From: a virus
Direction: 5' to 3' (one strand)
IMG/VR virus record: IMGVR_UViG_3300047172_000213
Location: 1 to 64,000 of that record
DNA length: 64,000 bases
The notes beneath the pieces are model-generated. The model was not told the DNA's origin, did not search any database, and saw only the letters and a program-made list of their open reading frames with translations. A program made the translations under genes and the position numbers. This document shows, piece after piece, positions 39,600-47,689 of this stretch. Position 1 is the stretch's first letter. Each line of letters begins with the position of its first letter.

Positions 39600-39854
39600 A
39601 TGTTCAAGAGCATCTACAACATCTTCGAAAAGCTAGTATCCGAGAAAGACCACCTGACCCGGCAGTGCCAGGAACTGCTCGACATGCGAGAGCTGGCCGC
39701 ATCCGAGCAGGCGCACCCGCTGACGATCCGGGCCATCGACTTCGAGATCGAGTACGTCAAGAGCAGCCTCGAGGAGCTCGAGCTCCTGTGCCGGACCACC
39801 TGCGTGAGCCGGGGCCGGCACATCGTGACCGAGGTTAGGGGAGGGCAGTGCTGA
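39600..39854 (+). CDS. Hypothetical helical protein, 84 aa
   Basis: ATG 39600 after ATGAGGC. Two long helices (YNIFEKLVSEKDHLTRQCQE, RAIDFEIEYVKSSLEELELL) give a likely helical hairpin. Translationally coupled to the next gene by TGATG. Function unknown. Confidence 0.6.
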   Translation: MFKSIYNIFEKLVSEKDHLTRQCQELLDMRELAASEQAHPLTIRAIDFEIEYVKSSLEELELLCRTTCVSRGRHIVTEVRGGQC

Positions 39855-40039
39855 TGACCGTTCGAGAGTGGAACGTCGAGGGGCTGGAGATCATCGTCTT
39901 CAGGGGCGACGGGCGCGGATACGTGTGGGTCGGCGGCAAGAGCAAAGGCGGCGGTGACGTCATCCTTGCGAGCGGCCGTGCCCAGCTGGACAAGGTCATC
40001 GAGGTCCTACAGAAAGCCCGCGAGCACCTGCGGGGTTGA
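39854..40039 (+). CDS. Hypothetical beta-rich protein, 61 aa
   Basis: ATG 39854 shares a base with the preceding stop. Strands (LEIIVFRGDGRGYVWVGGKS) followed by one helix (GRAQLDKVIEVLQKAREHLR). Ends at a strong terminator. Function unknown. Confidence 0.6.
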   Translation: MTVREWNVEGLEIIVFRGDGRGYVWVGGKSKGGGDVILASGRAQLDKVIEVLQKAREHLRG

Positions 40040-40045
40040 AGTATC

Positions 40046-40080
40046 GCGCTGCGCCCTTCGGGGCGCGGCGCTATTCTTAG
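40046..40080 (+). terminator. Hairpin terminator with UUCG loop
   Basis: An 11-bp stem (GCGCTGCGCCC/GGGCGCGGCGC, one T-G pair) around TTCG, followed by TATTCTTAG. Confidence 0.8.
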
Positions 40081-40086
40081 CCCCCG

Positions 40087-40533
40087 ATGCAGACCATCCG
40101 CAGGGCCACCGAAGAAGACGCCCAACGCATGCTCGCGCTCGAGCAAGTCTTTCCGAACTCGATGACCGATACGATGCTGCTGCGCGAGCTCGAGGTCGGG
40201 GTCGGCTACGTGCTGCTCGACGACGAGGCGGACGCGGTGCGCGTGGTGGGCTACGCCCTGGTGCGTCAGGACAAGGACCTGCTCGACCTCACGCGCTTGG
40301 CCATCGAGCCGGGGTTGCATGGCCGCGGCTACGGCCGCTTCCTGCTGTCCTTCATCTGCGCCTCTGCAGACGCCGAGGGACGCGCGCTCATACTTACGGT
40401 GCTCAAGGACAACCACCGCGCCATCCTCCTCTACCTGCGTGCGGGCTTCAGGGTCGTCGGGCACTACGTTAGGGAGCACGCTTGGGCAATGCGCCGAGAC
40501 GTGCCGGGCGCGGCCCATCCAACGCGCTGCTGA
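40087..40533 (+). CDS. GNAT-family N-acetyltransferase, 148 aa
   Basis: An acetyl-CoA-dependent acyltransferase fold: opening MQTIRRATEEDAQRMLALEQ, strand 4 LDLTRLAIEPGLHGRGYGRF with the R/Q-x-x-G-x-G/A CoA-binding loop (HGRGYG), and motif B ILTVLKDNHRAILLYLRAGF. It resembles RimI-type enzymes, which acetylate protein N-termini, but the substrate cannot be told. The ATG follows the terminator by 6 bases, so it is read by readthrough or an unseen promoter. Confidence 0.8.
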   Translation: MQTIRRATEEDAQRMLALEQVFPNSMTDTMLLRELEVGVGYVLLDDEADAVRVVGYALVRQDKDLLDLTRLAIEPGLHGRGYGRFLLSFICASADAEGRALILTVLKDNHRAILLYLRAGFRVVGHYVREHAWAMRRDVPGAAHPTRC

Positions 40534-40702
40534 CGTAGTTCGCACCGCACCCGACGCACTGCATCACGACCTTGCCACCGGGCAGGCGCTTGATGCCGCA
40601 GATGTTGTGGCACTTCATGCAGCGCTGCTGGCCCATGCCACCGGCGGGCTGCTTGCGGATGACGTTGCCGCGGGTGTCCTTCACGCTGCGGATGATCTTC
40701 AC
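40469..40702 (-). CDS. Zinc-ribbon protein, 77 aa
   Basis: CMKC and CVGC separated by 17 residues (QRCMKCHNICGIKRLPGGKV, VMQCVGCGANYVSS) form a classic zinc ribbon. The basic N-terminus and C-terminus suggest nucleic-acid contact. It ends inside the convergent acetyltransferase gene. Confidence 0.65.
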   Translation of the reverse strand: MKIIRSVKDTRGNVIRKQPAGGMGQQRCMKCHNICGIKRLPGGKVVMQCVGCGANYVSSALDGPRPARLGALPKRAP

Positions 40703-41124
40703 TGGTCTCCTCCGAACTCGATGGGCTTGTCCTCGTCCACAGTCGCGAGGATGGGAACGGGACTCTCCGAGGCCTGCTTCTCGGCCGCCGCCAGCTCCTC
40801 GATGTACGCCTTGAGGTAGGCGTTCCAGTCGATGTTGCCGCCCGCGAACGGCAAGCTTCGCAGCTCCGTCACCCCGCAGTTGATGAGGCGGACGTGCCCG
40901 TTGAGGACGTCTCCCACCACCGTGCGCAGCACCGCGTTCTGGGCCTCCAGCATCTGGATACCGTCGGAGAAGACTTTCGTGTTGGTGTTGAAGGCGTCCT
41001 CGAGCTGCTTGACACGATCTTGCAGCCCCTGAATGACGAGACGAACGTTAGGTCCCTGCTGTTGGCGGGGCCCCGTCGGGCTCGGGCTGGCGCTTCTTCT
41101 TTTTCTTCGGCTTTCCGTTGCCAT
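40699..41124 (-). CDS. Hypothetical coiled-coil protein, 141 aa
   Basis: A basic start (ATESRRKRRSASPSPTGPRQ) followed by a coiled helix (NVRLVIQGLQDRVKQLEDAF, GIQMLEAQNAVLRTVVGDVL) and an acidic C-terminus. Overlaps the zinc-ribbon gene by four bases and the upstream gene by 77. Function unknown. Confidence 0.6.
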   Translation of the reverse strand: MATESRRKRRSASPSPTGPRQQQGPNVRLVIQGLQDRVKQLEDAFNTNTKVFSDGIQMLEAQNAVLRTVVGDVLNGHVRLINCGVTELRSLPFAGGNIDWNAYLKAYIEELAAAEKQASESPVPILATVDEDKPIEFGGDQ

Positions 41125-41422
41125 CGGTGCTCTGGACTCCTTCTGGGCACGACCACGGGGGCAGGTCCTCGGGGTTCTTGGACGCCTTGATCATCTTCGA
41201 GCGCAGCTCGTTCTCGTACAGGGAGAGCTCCTCGAACACCTCGTAGACGTAGTCGGACTCGACCTGGCTCTCGCTCATCGGCAAGTTCTCGCAGATGATG
41301 GGCTTGTAGTTGGCCGACGGTACGTCCGACTTCATGTGGTGCTCGGACAGCAGGCGCTGAAGAGCCACGACGACGGCGTGTTTGCTTGCGAACCGCTTGA
41401 AGGCGCTCATGACGTTGTCCAC
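41048..41422 (-). CDS. Hypothetical protein, 124 aa
   Basis: Helical N-terminal 90 residues (MSAFKRFASKHAVVVALQRL, YVYEVFEELSLYENELRSKM) and a Lys/Pro tail. ATG 41410 is an alternative start. The tail overlaps the next gene by 77 bases, one of several long overlaps in this genome. Function unknown. Confidence 0.6.
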   Translation of the reverse strand: MDNVMSAFKRFASKHAVVVALQRLLSEHHMKSDVPSANYKPIICENLPMSESQVESDYVYEVFEELSLYENELRSKMIKASKNPEDLPPWSCPEGVQSTDGNGKPKKKKKRQPEPDGAPPTAGT

Positions 41423-41437
41423 GCAGTGTACACGATC

Positions 41438-42097
41438 TCAGGCAGATAGCAGGGCCTTGAAGCGCCCTAGCAGGTCTGCCCCCGAGGCGGTGTCCTTGAT
41501 GATGTTCTTCAGGCGGTAGACGTAGACGTCCCGCTTGGTGCGCGCTGCGTTGAGCTTCTCGCCCCCGAGCTGCCGGCCCTGTTCGATCTCCGCGGCCTTT
41601 CGGATGTCGGCCTTGGGCAGCTTCACGTAGATGTCCGCGTTGTGCCCGAGGCGCACGAAGTACTTGTAGATGAGGCGGGCCCAGTCGTTGGTGGTCAGCC
41701 GCGCGAAGACTTCGCCGTGCACCTGGCTGCCCTTCCAAACGCGCTGGCAGTCTGGGCAGACCAGGTGGCCATAGCCCTGCGAGGCGTCTGGGATGATGCC
41801 GCGGCACTCACCCATCTTCAGCTCGCGCGCCGGGCACTCGTAGATCTTGCAGTCGCCCCCTCCGTGCAGCTTCGCTCCACTCTCCCAGAGCGACAGCGCC
41901 CCGGCGTAGGGAACGCGGCCGCTGCGACGGCTGGAGAAGAGCAGCTCGATCTTGTACTTGGCCACCTGCTGCTGGGCGAGGAGCTTGTCCAGCGCCTGCA
42001 TGCGCTTCTTCAGCGTGTCGAGCTCCTCCTCCGTCAGCTGCGGGGCTGCGTCGATGGAGTTGTCCTGCCCCCACTTCACCTCACCGATGTTCGGCAT
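41438..42097 (-). CDS. Hypothetical protein with Cys cluster, 219 aa
   Basis: Start ATG 42097 shares a base with the upstream stop. Helical start (LTEEELDTLKKRMQALDKLL), a central Cys-rich part (GGGDCKIYECPARELKMGEC, HLVCPDCQRVW) that could bind one or two zinc ions, and a helical end (IYVKLPKADIRKAAEIEQGR). No family recognised. Confidence 0.65.
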   Translation of the reverse strand: MPNIGEVKWGQDNSIDAAPQLTEEELDTLKKRMQALDKLLAQQQVAKYKIELLFSSRRSGRVPYAGALSLWESGAKLHGGGDCKIYECPARELKMGECRGIIPDASQGYGHLVCPDCQRVWKGSQVHGEVFARLTTNDWARLIYKYFVRLGHNADIYVKLPKADIRKAAEIEQGRQLGGEKLNAARTKRDVYVYRLKNIIKDTASGADLLGRFKALLSA

Positions 42098-42564
42098 CAG
42101 CCACCCCTCATCTTGTTCTGCACGGCCATGGGACCGACGGGTACCATGCCCGCAGGACCAGCGCCGCGCTTGCCGCCGGCGGTGTCGTTGCGGGAGTTGC
42201 CCAGCAAGGGAATCTCCATGACCTCCGCCCTCGACTGCGGCGAGCTCTCGATGATGCTGATGACGTCGGCGTAGTGCTGGGCGATGTCCTCGCCTTGCAG
42301 CAGGATGCGCCAGGCGAAGACCATCTTGTCGGTCTCCTTCTTGATGAAGTACGACTTCGAGAGGTCGACCTTCCAGGGGCGCGACTCCATCGCCTTGAGC
42401 AGGCGCCACTTCACGATCTTCCAGTTGCCCTCGTTCGAACCGAGGCGGTCGCCCGGGATGCGCCCGAGGATGCGCAGCTGGTTGGGTGACTCGGCCTGCG
42501 AGACAACCTCGAAGCCGACCTTCTTGCGCAGAGCAAGGAACAGCTTGTCAGCCGGCGTCGACAT
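42097..42564 (-). CDS. Hypothetical protein, 155 aa
   Basis: Start ATG 42564 overlaps the upstream gene by 17 bases. Alpha/beta, basic (GNWKIVKWRLLKAMESRPWK, VDLSKSYFIKKETDKMVFAW). Gly/Pro-rich tail. Part of a chain of overlapping genes. Function unknown. Confidence 0.6.
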   Translation of the reverse strand: MSTPADKLFLALRKKVGFEVVSQAESPNQLRILGRIPGDRLGSNEGNWKIVKWRLLKAMESRPWKVDLSKSYFIKKETDKMVFAWRILLQGEDIAQHYADVISIIESSPQSRAEVMEIPLLGNSRNDTAGGKRGAGPAGMVPVGPMAVQNKMRGG

Positions 42565-43033
42565 GGGGCTCCGTGAGCGACGGGACGCAGACCATGAAGG
42601 CCTTCGTCGTGCCGAAGAACAGCTCGCGCACGTCACTGAAGAAGACGTGCACGCCGTCGTGCACCAAGTACGTCCTGCCGTTGGTCATCATGGTTGCGAT
42701 GGACTCCGACTTCCAGGCGATGACGAACCCGCCCAGCGGAGTGCGCCCGTAGGTGACCTCGAAGTCGGTCGACTGGTCTCCTTCCTCGACATGCAGCAGC
42801 CCGGTGGTCGCAGTCTCGGCGTACTGGCGTACCACCTCGAGGTCGGTCTCACGCACCAGGGCATACTGCTCGCTCTCGAGCGCCTCGGCGACGATGCGCG
42901 CGGCCACCTCGAGGTCCAGCGGTTCACCGACTGTCGCCTCGCGATCGATGACGGCGCTGATGCGCTTCATCTCTGCGAGCTGCGCGGGGGAGATGATGCC
43001 GGCCCTAAGGACTGCTTCGGTGATGGGGTTCAT
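42548..43033 (-). CDS. Hypothetical protein, 161 aa
   Basis: ATG 43033 follows the previous stop by two bases; a GTG six bases earlier is an alternative. First half helical and acidic (LEVAARIVAEALESEQYALV), second half beta (FEVTYGRTPLGGFVIAWKSE). Function unknown. Confidence 0.6.
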   Translation of the reverse strand: MNPITEAVLRAGIISPAQLAEMKRISAVIDREATVGEPLDLEVAARIVAEALESEQYALVRETDLEVVRQYAETATTGLLHVEEGDQSTDFEVTYGRTPLGGFVIAWKSESIATMMTNGRTYLVHDGVHVFFSDVRELFFGTTKAFMVCVPSLTEPHVDAG

Positions 43034-43035
43034 GC

Positions 43036-43572
43036 TCACACCTGCGGTATGACGAGCTTGTAGCTCTTCTGGGTGTCTACCAGCGCAGCAGCCCTAGTGT
43101 ATGCCGCGCAGAGAACAATGACGTGGTCTTCTAGCTGCCGGTCGATGACGAAGGGCACGCCGTAGAGCTCCTCGTGTGTCGACGGGTCGATGGTGGTGGT
43201 GCTCTCGTACCAGCGCCAGAACTGGGTGTTGGCACCGGCGACAATGGCCACTGGAAAGAGATGGTCGGCTGCAGCACTGTCGAAGAGCTGACCAACAGCC
43301 ACCGCGGCGTTGGGGTCCGGGTCCCCGAGCTCCACGACCCGGCTGTTGCGGATGACCGCGTAGGGCTGCAGCGTAGCGAAGTCGATCTCGAGGGGCTTGA
43401 GCGGGTCGCCCTCGCGCATGAAGTGCCGGTACTCGACCTTGCCACGCGCGTCGATGTGGATGCTCTGCACACGGGGCAGCTTCAGGATGTCCTCGATGGC
43501 CTTGAGGAAGCCACGTACCCCGACGTTCTTGGGGATCTCGACCGTCCCGGTGACCTCTTCGTACTCCGCCAC
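43036..43572 (-). CDS. Hypothetical protein, 178 aa
   Basis: GTG start at 43572 overlapping the upstream stop (TAGTG). Beta-rich (VQSIHIDARGKVEYRHFMRE, PLEIDFATLQPYAVIRNSRV), ending with helix and strand. Possibly a structural component of the tail assembly, by position only. Confidence 0.6.
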   Translation of the reverse strand: MAEYEEVTGTVEIPKNVGVRGFLKAIEDILKLPRVQSIHIDARGKVEYRHFMREGDPLKPLEIDFATLQPYAVIRNSRVVELGDPDPNAAVAVGQLFDSAAADHLFPVAIVAGANTQFWRWYESTTTIDPSTHEELYGVPFVIDRQLEDHVIVLCAAYTRAAALVDTQKSYKLVIPQV

Positions 43573-43751
43573 TAGACCTGCTCCACTTCGCCGTCCGGCC
43601 GGCGCTGCCGCTCCACCTTGTCCGCTTCGACCGCCTGCTGCAAGAAGGTGATGACCATCGCCGACACGGTGGTGTGTCGACGGCGTGCAACCTTCTCCAC
43701 CTCGGTCTTGAGTCCCGAGGCGACCCGCACCTGAAGACGACTCTCCTTCAT
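43572..43751 (-). CDS. Ribbon-helix-helix-like protein, 59 aa
   Basis: ATG 43751 opens a 59-residue frame: strand ESRLQVRVASGL, helix KTEVEKVARRR, turn HTTVS, helix AMVITFLQQAVEADKVE. This is the Arc/CopG/MetJ layout, which binds DNA as a dimer through the N-terminal strand. It overlaps both neighbours by one to four bases. It may autoregulate this gene run or act on the host; target unknown. Confidence 0.65.
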   Translation of the reverse strand: MKESRLQVRVASGLKTEVEKVARRRHTTVSAMVITFLQQAVEADKVERQRRPDGEVEQV

Positions 43752-43999
43752 CCCTGAACGAACTTCAGCGCGTCGAGGTAGTCACGCAGACCCTCGAGAG
43801 GAAAGCGCTTGAGGATGAACTCGACCACCTTGTCGTGGGCGAAGTCGAGGACTTCCTCGGTCATGGGCTTGCCCACGAGCTCGGGGGCGAGCTCCTTCTC
43901 GAGCTCGATCTTCATCTTGCTGTTGAGCCCGATGAAGGTCGGCAGCCACATGAAGTTGAGCTCGAGCTTGCCCGGCTCCGTACTAACGACAGCTCTCAC
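43748..43999 (-). CDS. Hypothetical protein, 83 aa
   Basis: Coupled to both neighbours by four-base overlaps. A beta start (KLELNFMWLPTFIGLNSKMK) leads to helices (TEEVLDFAHDKVVEFILKRF). Located between the co-chaperonin and the ribbon-helix-helix gene. Function unknown. Confidence 0.6.
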   Translation of the reverse strand: MRAVVSTEPGKLELNFMWLPTFIGLNSKMKIELEKELAPELVGKPMTEEVLDFAHDKVVEFILKRFPLEGLRDYLDALKFVQG

Positions 44000-44331
44000 G
44001 CTCCCTCCTTGGGCAGGACGTACAGTACGTCCATCGCACGAATCATCCCGGTGTCGTCCTCGAGCTGCTTCAGCAGCGCCTTGCCCTGCTGATGCTCGAG
44101 GTGCTCGCGGAAGAAGGCGACCCGGTCGCCAACCTCAATCCCCACAGGCTCCACGATCTCCCGTTCCAGCGTGTCGGACCAGCGGCGGTTGCCCGGACCG
44201 ACGCGCAGGACCTTGCCGACACGCTGCCGCTCGACCTGGGTTGTGCCCTCGAGGATGATGCCCCCAGGAGACGTCTTCGGCAGCGGCTCCAGCTGCAGTA
44301 CCAGCCAGTCGCGAAGAGGACGGACGCGCAT
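43996..44331 (-). CDS. GroES-like co-chaperonin, 111 aa
   Basis: The Cpn10 barrel is clear: VRPLRDWLVLQLEPLPKTSP, the mobile-loop region GGIILEGTTQVERQRVGKVL, then GIEVGDRVAFFREHLEH and the end IRAMDVLYVL. Co-chaperonins cap the GroEL chamber; phage T4 gp31 is the known precedent, needed to fold the large capsid protein. No groEL is in the window, so the protein would work with the host chaperonin. Hydrophobic mobile-loop residues (I-I-L) are preserved. Confidence 0.85.
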   Translation of the reverse strand: MRVRPLRDWLVLQLEPLPKTSPGGIILEGTTQVERQRVGKVLRVGPGNRRWSDTLEREIVEPVGIEVGDRVAFFREHLEHQQGKALLKQLEDDTGMIRAMDVLYVLPKEGA

Positions 44332-44332
44332 G

Positions 44333-44683
44333 TCAGCTCCCGGCCAAGACGTCGACGGCGTCTTCCTTCGGGATGCTGGCGGTGTTCTCCCCAGCCAGAC
44401 GCTCCTCGAGGTTCTTCACGAGCTTCGAGTCGGGCGCGATGGCGCGCAGCGTGGCCGCGTAGTTCGCACCGTTGGGGGCGCGGTACCAGCGATTGCCGAT
44501 GCGGTGCATCAGCTCCGGGGGCTGAAGGCGCCCGTCGGTGTCGTAGAACTGGACCGCGTAGGTCTCGGCGAGCACGAAGTTCGCCACCGACAGCGGCGAC
44601 CCCGTATCGGCCACAGGTGCACGCTGCCCCGCAGGGATACTCACACCAACCGGCCTGCCACGCCCAGCATTGCCTTCAAACAT
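44333..44683 (-). CDS. Hypothetical protein, 116 aa
   Basis: Start ATG 44683 overlapping the upstream stop by eight bases. Gly/Arg-rich start, then mixed alpha/beta (FVLAETYAVQFYDTDGRLQP, MHRIGNRWYRAPNGANYAAT). Function unknown. Confidence 0.55.
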   Translation of the reverse strand: MFEGNAGRGRPVGVSIPAGQRAPVADTGSPLSVANFVLAETYAVQFYDTDGRLQPPELMHRIGNRWYRAPNGANYAATLRAIAPDSKLVKNLEERLAGENTASIPKEDAVDVLAGS

Positions 44684-45425
44684 GGACCGTCTCCTTCTCC
44701 GCCACGTAGGCGTCGTACTGCTTCTTGAGGGAATCTCGACTGACCCACGGCCTGCCCTCATTCCAGGCACGCGGGAAGTAGAACCTGTCTAGTGTCGTCT
44801 TCTCGAGCAGATACTCGACGTCGATGTAGCCCCAGCCGCCCTGGCAGGTCACCGCCAGGCGCGCGTGGCACTTCTTCGGGCAGACGAAGATCGTCTTGAA
44901 GACCTCGCCCGCACGCTCGGGATCTGCCAGCAGACCGGGCGACGTGTACATCCCCCAGAAGCCGCAGCCAGGGCACTCGAGTTCATGACCACGTACCTTG
45001 AAGTAGACGACGTCGCCGAACGCATCGGCCAGCGAATTGTGCCCAGCGACGATGACGGGCTGCTGAGTACTTGGAGCACGCTCCTCGCGGGCGTGTGCAA
45101 CGACGGCAGAGGGGCTGGAGCTCGGGTGGTCGAACGATTGGACGGCCGCGACCGGGTCAGTGCGGAACATCTCCACCGTCTTGGCGTCGAGCTTGAAGGG
45201 ACTGAGGCCCTCGCGGTCGGTGCGCTGCAAGAAGATGTCGACCTCCTGCTCCGGTGGCCAGATGGTGAGCACGGCCGCCAGGCGCTTGAGCATCTCGCTG
45301 AACTCGATAGCTTCGAAAGGCAAGCTCTCCTGCGTGATGAGCCCGTTTTCTTCACTCATGATGCGTCCGCTCGACAGCATCGTACCGTCGACACGCCTGT
45401 ACTCGAGAGTCACCTTGATCGTCAT
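44676..45425 (-). CDS. Zinc-binding hypothetical protein, 249 aa
   Basis: Start ATG 45425 overlaps the upstream gene by ATGA. N-terminal beta/alpha region (MTIKVTLEYRRVDGTMLSSG). At about 155-205, CPGC and CPKKC (ELECPGCGFWGMYTSPG; FVCPKKCHARLAV) look like a two-knuckle zinc site. The C-terminus is aromatic. Likely an assembly factor or regulator; unrecognised. Confidence 0.6.
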   Translation of the reverse strand: MTIKVTLEYRRVDGTMLSSGRIMSEENGLITQESLPFEAIEFSEMLKRLAAVLTIWPPEQEVDIFLQRTDREGLSPFKLDAKTVEMFRTDPVAAVQSFDHPSSSPSAVVAHAREERAPSTQQPVIVAGHNSLADAFGDVVYFKVRGHELECPGCGFWGMYTSPGLLADPERAGEVFKTIFVCPKKCHARLAVTCQGGWGYIDVEYLLEKTTLDRFYFPRAWNEGRPWVSRDSLKKQYDAYVAEKETVHV

Positions 45426-45919
45426 GGGTTGGTCTCCGACAGAGTCTTCTGGGTGTAGGAGACGGGCTTGGTGATTCGGTAGATGCACGCGCCCTCGGCG
45501 CCGGCACCGAAGTGCACCCTGGTCCCGTCCCAGAGCTCGAGCGCGTCGATGAGGGTGCGCTCCTGCCCGGTCACGTTCTTGCCGATGACGCGGCGCACGG
45601 GCATGCCCAGCAGTAGCTCCTGCACCGTCTCGAGCGAGCAGCGCTGCTCGTCAGGAAAGCCCAAGCCGTTGAGGGCAGCGAAGGCCTCTTGCGGCGTAGC
45701 CTCCTGCAGGGTCATCGCCTGCAACACCTTCTGGTCCACCGTGCTCTCGTGAAACCCCAGAGCGTTCTTGCCGCAGCGCGGGCACGGGTAGTGGTCGGGC
45801 CAGAACGAGCTCGCTTTGCCCACCAGCTGGTCGAGCTCCTGCGCGCTGCGCATGTTCGACACGTTGACCGGCATGACCCGGATGGCGAACTCGCAGGGGA
45901 TGCAGATGATGACGATCAT
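45422..45919 (-). CDS. Zinc-knuckle hypothetical protein, 165 aa
   Basis: A hydrophobic opening (MIVIICIPCEFAIRVMPVNV) with C-I-P-C, then YPCPRCGKNALGF, a half zinc ribbon; the rest is alpha/beta (ALNGLGFPDEQRCSLETVQE). Coupled both sides by four-base overlaps. Function unknown. Confidence 0.6.
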   Translation of the reverse strand: MIVIICIPCEFAIRVMPVNVSNMRSAQELDQLVGKASSFWPDHYPCPRCGKNALGFHESTVDQKVLQAMTLQEATPQEAFAALNGLGFPDEQRCSLETVQELLLGMPVRRVIGKNVTGQERTLIDALELWDGTRVHFGAGAEGACIYRITKPVSYTQKTLSETNP

Positions 45920-46572
45920 ATCGAGCCCACACCGTCCTCGTCGCGGTCACGCCCGCCTACCAGATCTTCTGGGTTGGCTCCTGCGTTGGACACAACGGGG
46001 TAGCCGTGGTCGTTCCTGGGCACCGTGCGCGAGGGCACGATGACCTTCCCGTTAGGCAGACGCTGCACGTTCGAGCGCCTCTTGAGTTTGTTGTTCTGCG
46101 CCGGCGGCGCGTCGACCATCACAGCAGGGCTGCCCGTGTCCTCGCTGTCCGTGCCCACCATGGCCGCGGCCACGTTCCTCTCCTCGACAGTAGCGGGAAC
46201 CGGACCAGGGGGCGCGTCAGGAGAGTCCTGCCCGCCAAAGAGGTACACCGTCTCCCCGTCTCTGGCTGGAAGCAGGTCGTCCTTGGGCGCAGCAAGGGTG
46301 AAGCCGCCGCCGGGCGGCTCGGTGTAGTCGTCGCCCTCAGGACTCGGCTCGTGGGGGCGCTCTTCAGAGCGCGATACAGCGGGCGCACGCATCACCGGCT
46401 TGGGCGTGCCCTTGTTCTTCACCTGCAGCTCTACTACCGCCGTCGCCGTATCGTCGTCGATGGCTGCACGTACGAGACGCCCGTTAGGCAGGCGCACGCT
46501 GAGGTAGGTCAGCGTCACGCCCTGCTCGAAGTCCATCTCCTGGGAGATGCCGGTGATGGTGCAGTCGATCAT
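45916..46572 (-). CDS. Hypothetical protein with disordered C-terminal half, 218 aa
   Basis: Start ATG 46572 overlapping the upstream stop by four bases. Residues 1-60 form a beta domain (TITGISQEMDFEQGVTLTYL, VRLPNGRLVRAAIDDDTATA) that recurs near the end as VQRLPNGKVIVPSR. The remainder is Pro/Asp/Glu-rich and probably unfolded. Function unknown. Confidence 0.6.
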   Translation of the reverse strand: MIDCTITGISQEMDFEQGVTLTYLSVRLPNGRLVRAAIDDDTATAVVELQVKNKGTPKPVMRAPAVSRSEERPHEPSPEGDDYTEPPGGGFTLAAPKDDLLPARDGETVYLFGGQDSPDAPPGPVPATVEERNVAAAMVGTDSEDTGSPAVMVDAPPAQNNKLKRRSNVQRLPNGKVIVPSRTVPRNDHGYPVVSNAGANPEDLVGGRDRDEDGVGSI

Positions 46573-46889
46573 CGGCTGCTTCCAGTGGGTGACGGAGGCG
46601 CCGGCTGATTGGCACGCGCGGCGTCTGCCGACTTGACCTTGAGGTGCTTGAGCAGCTCGATGCCCTGCGACGCGAGCACGACCAGGTGCTTGCCGGTGCG
46701 GTGCACGTTGAGCAGCACCAGGCAGTGCGCCAGCTGGGTGTCGCGAAGCTCCGGGTCGGCCTGCGGCGGGGATGGCAGGTACGCCATGCAGTCGGCCCCG
46801 CACGGGCGGCGGCTGTCGAGAAAGCAGACCAGTCCCGTGTCCTCCTTGAGCTGAGGCTGCAGGACGGTGTTAGGCAGAGGGCTGTTCAC
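46569..46889 (-). CDS. Hypothetical protein, 106 aa
   Basis: Alpha/beta core (AHCLVLLNVHRTGKHLVVLA, QGIELLKHLKVKSADAARAN) with Cys residues near the start (LVCFLDSRRPCGADC). Four-base overlap with the next gene. Function unknown. Confidence 0.55.
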   Translation of the reverse strand: MNSPLPNTVLQPQLKEDTGLVCFLDSRRPCGADCMAYLPSPPQADPELRDTQLAHCLVLLNVHRTGKHLVVLASQGIELLKHLKVKSADAARANQPAPPSPTGSSR

Positions 46890-47298
46890 CGCGAGCCTCC
46901 TTCTCGATGTCCGAGCGCGTCCTGGCGATGCTCTCGGCGATGGCCTTAGCGATGCCCGCGATGTAGCGCGCGAGCGTCTTCTGCACGTTGGCCAGGTTCT
47001 TGGGGGTAGGCTCCTCGAGGAAGCCCCACTTGATGAGCATCAGCCCGACTTCCTTGGCGAACGCCATGGACAGGAGCTTGCGGATCTCGAGGAAGAACTG
47101 TCGGAAGACCATCTCCGGGTCCCCCATGCCGTGCGTGAAGTGGAAGGCAGCAAGGTCCTCGACCTTGCCCTTCCAGCTGCACACATTGCAGCTGGCGTCT
47201 CCGCCTGCGAGCGCCGACGCGGTGACGTCAGCGCTCCCGCAGGCGGAGCAGAAGAGAGCCTTGGCGTCCGGCCTTGTGCCGTCGTTGGCCGCGATCAT
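46870..47298 (-). CDS. Zinc-ribbon protein, 142 aa
   Basis: CSAC and CNVC (ALFCSACGSADVTAS, ASCNVCSWKGKVEDL) form a zinc ribbon in the first 45 residues; the rest is helical (FFLEIRKLLSMAFAKEVGLM, ARYIAGIAKAIAESIARTRS). Such ribbon-plus-helix proteins occur in tail-assembly clusters and in transcription factors; which applies here is unclear. Confidence 0.6.
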   Translation of the reverse strand: MIAANDGTRPDAKALFCSACGSADVTASALAGGDASCNVCSWKGKVEDLAAFHFTHGMGDPEMVFRQFFLEIRKLLSMAFAKEVGLMLIKWGFLEEPTPKNLANVQKTLARYIAGIAKAIAESIARTRSDIEKEARGEQPSA

Positions 47299-47639
47299 AC
47301 GGGGATGACCTTTCCGAGCTTGGAGTAGAGCTTGTTCGTCTCTTCGCGCGACCTGGGCTTCGGTGCCTCGGAGCGCTCGACCACCTTGGTCTTCATGCGA
47401 CTACGCATCTTGGTCTCCTGCCAGAGCGGGCGAATGCCCATGCCGCCCTTCTTCACTTCGGACAACAGCAGCTTCATGTGCTCGTTCTGGTCTCTCTTCT
47501 TCTGCGTCTCGAGCCAGGGGAACGCGACCTTCATGTAGTCCTCGAAGACCTCCTTGCCCTTCTCCCTTGCGATGATTGTCTGCGCGAGCGCACGAAGCCG
47601 GGCGTGCTCGATTTGTTCCTTCTTGAGCACGTACAGCAT
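47295..47639 (-). CDS. Hypothetical basic protein, 114 aa
   Basis: Start ATG 47639. Lys/Arg-rich helices (KKEQIEHARLRALAQTIIAR, GKEVFEDYMKVAFPWLETQK). It begins 51 bases after an intrinsic terminator. The four-base overlap with the following zinc-ribbon gene indicates coupling. Confidence 0.6.
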   Translation of the reverse strand: MLYVLKKEQIEHARLRALAQTIIAREKGKEVFEDYMKVAFPWLETQKKRDQNEHMKLLLSEVKKGGMGIRPLWQETKMRSRMKTKVVERSEAPKPRSREETNKLYSKLGKVIPV

Positions 47640-47689
47640 GAGGATAGACTCCCGAAGAGACCCCCTTTGGGGCGGCTCGCGCAGGGACG

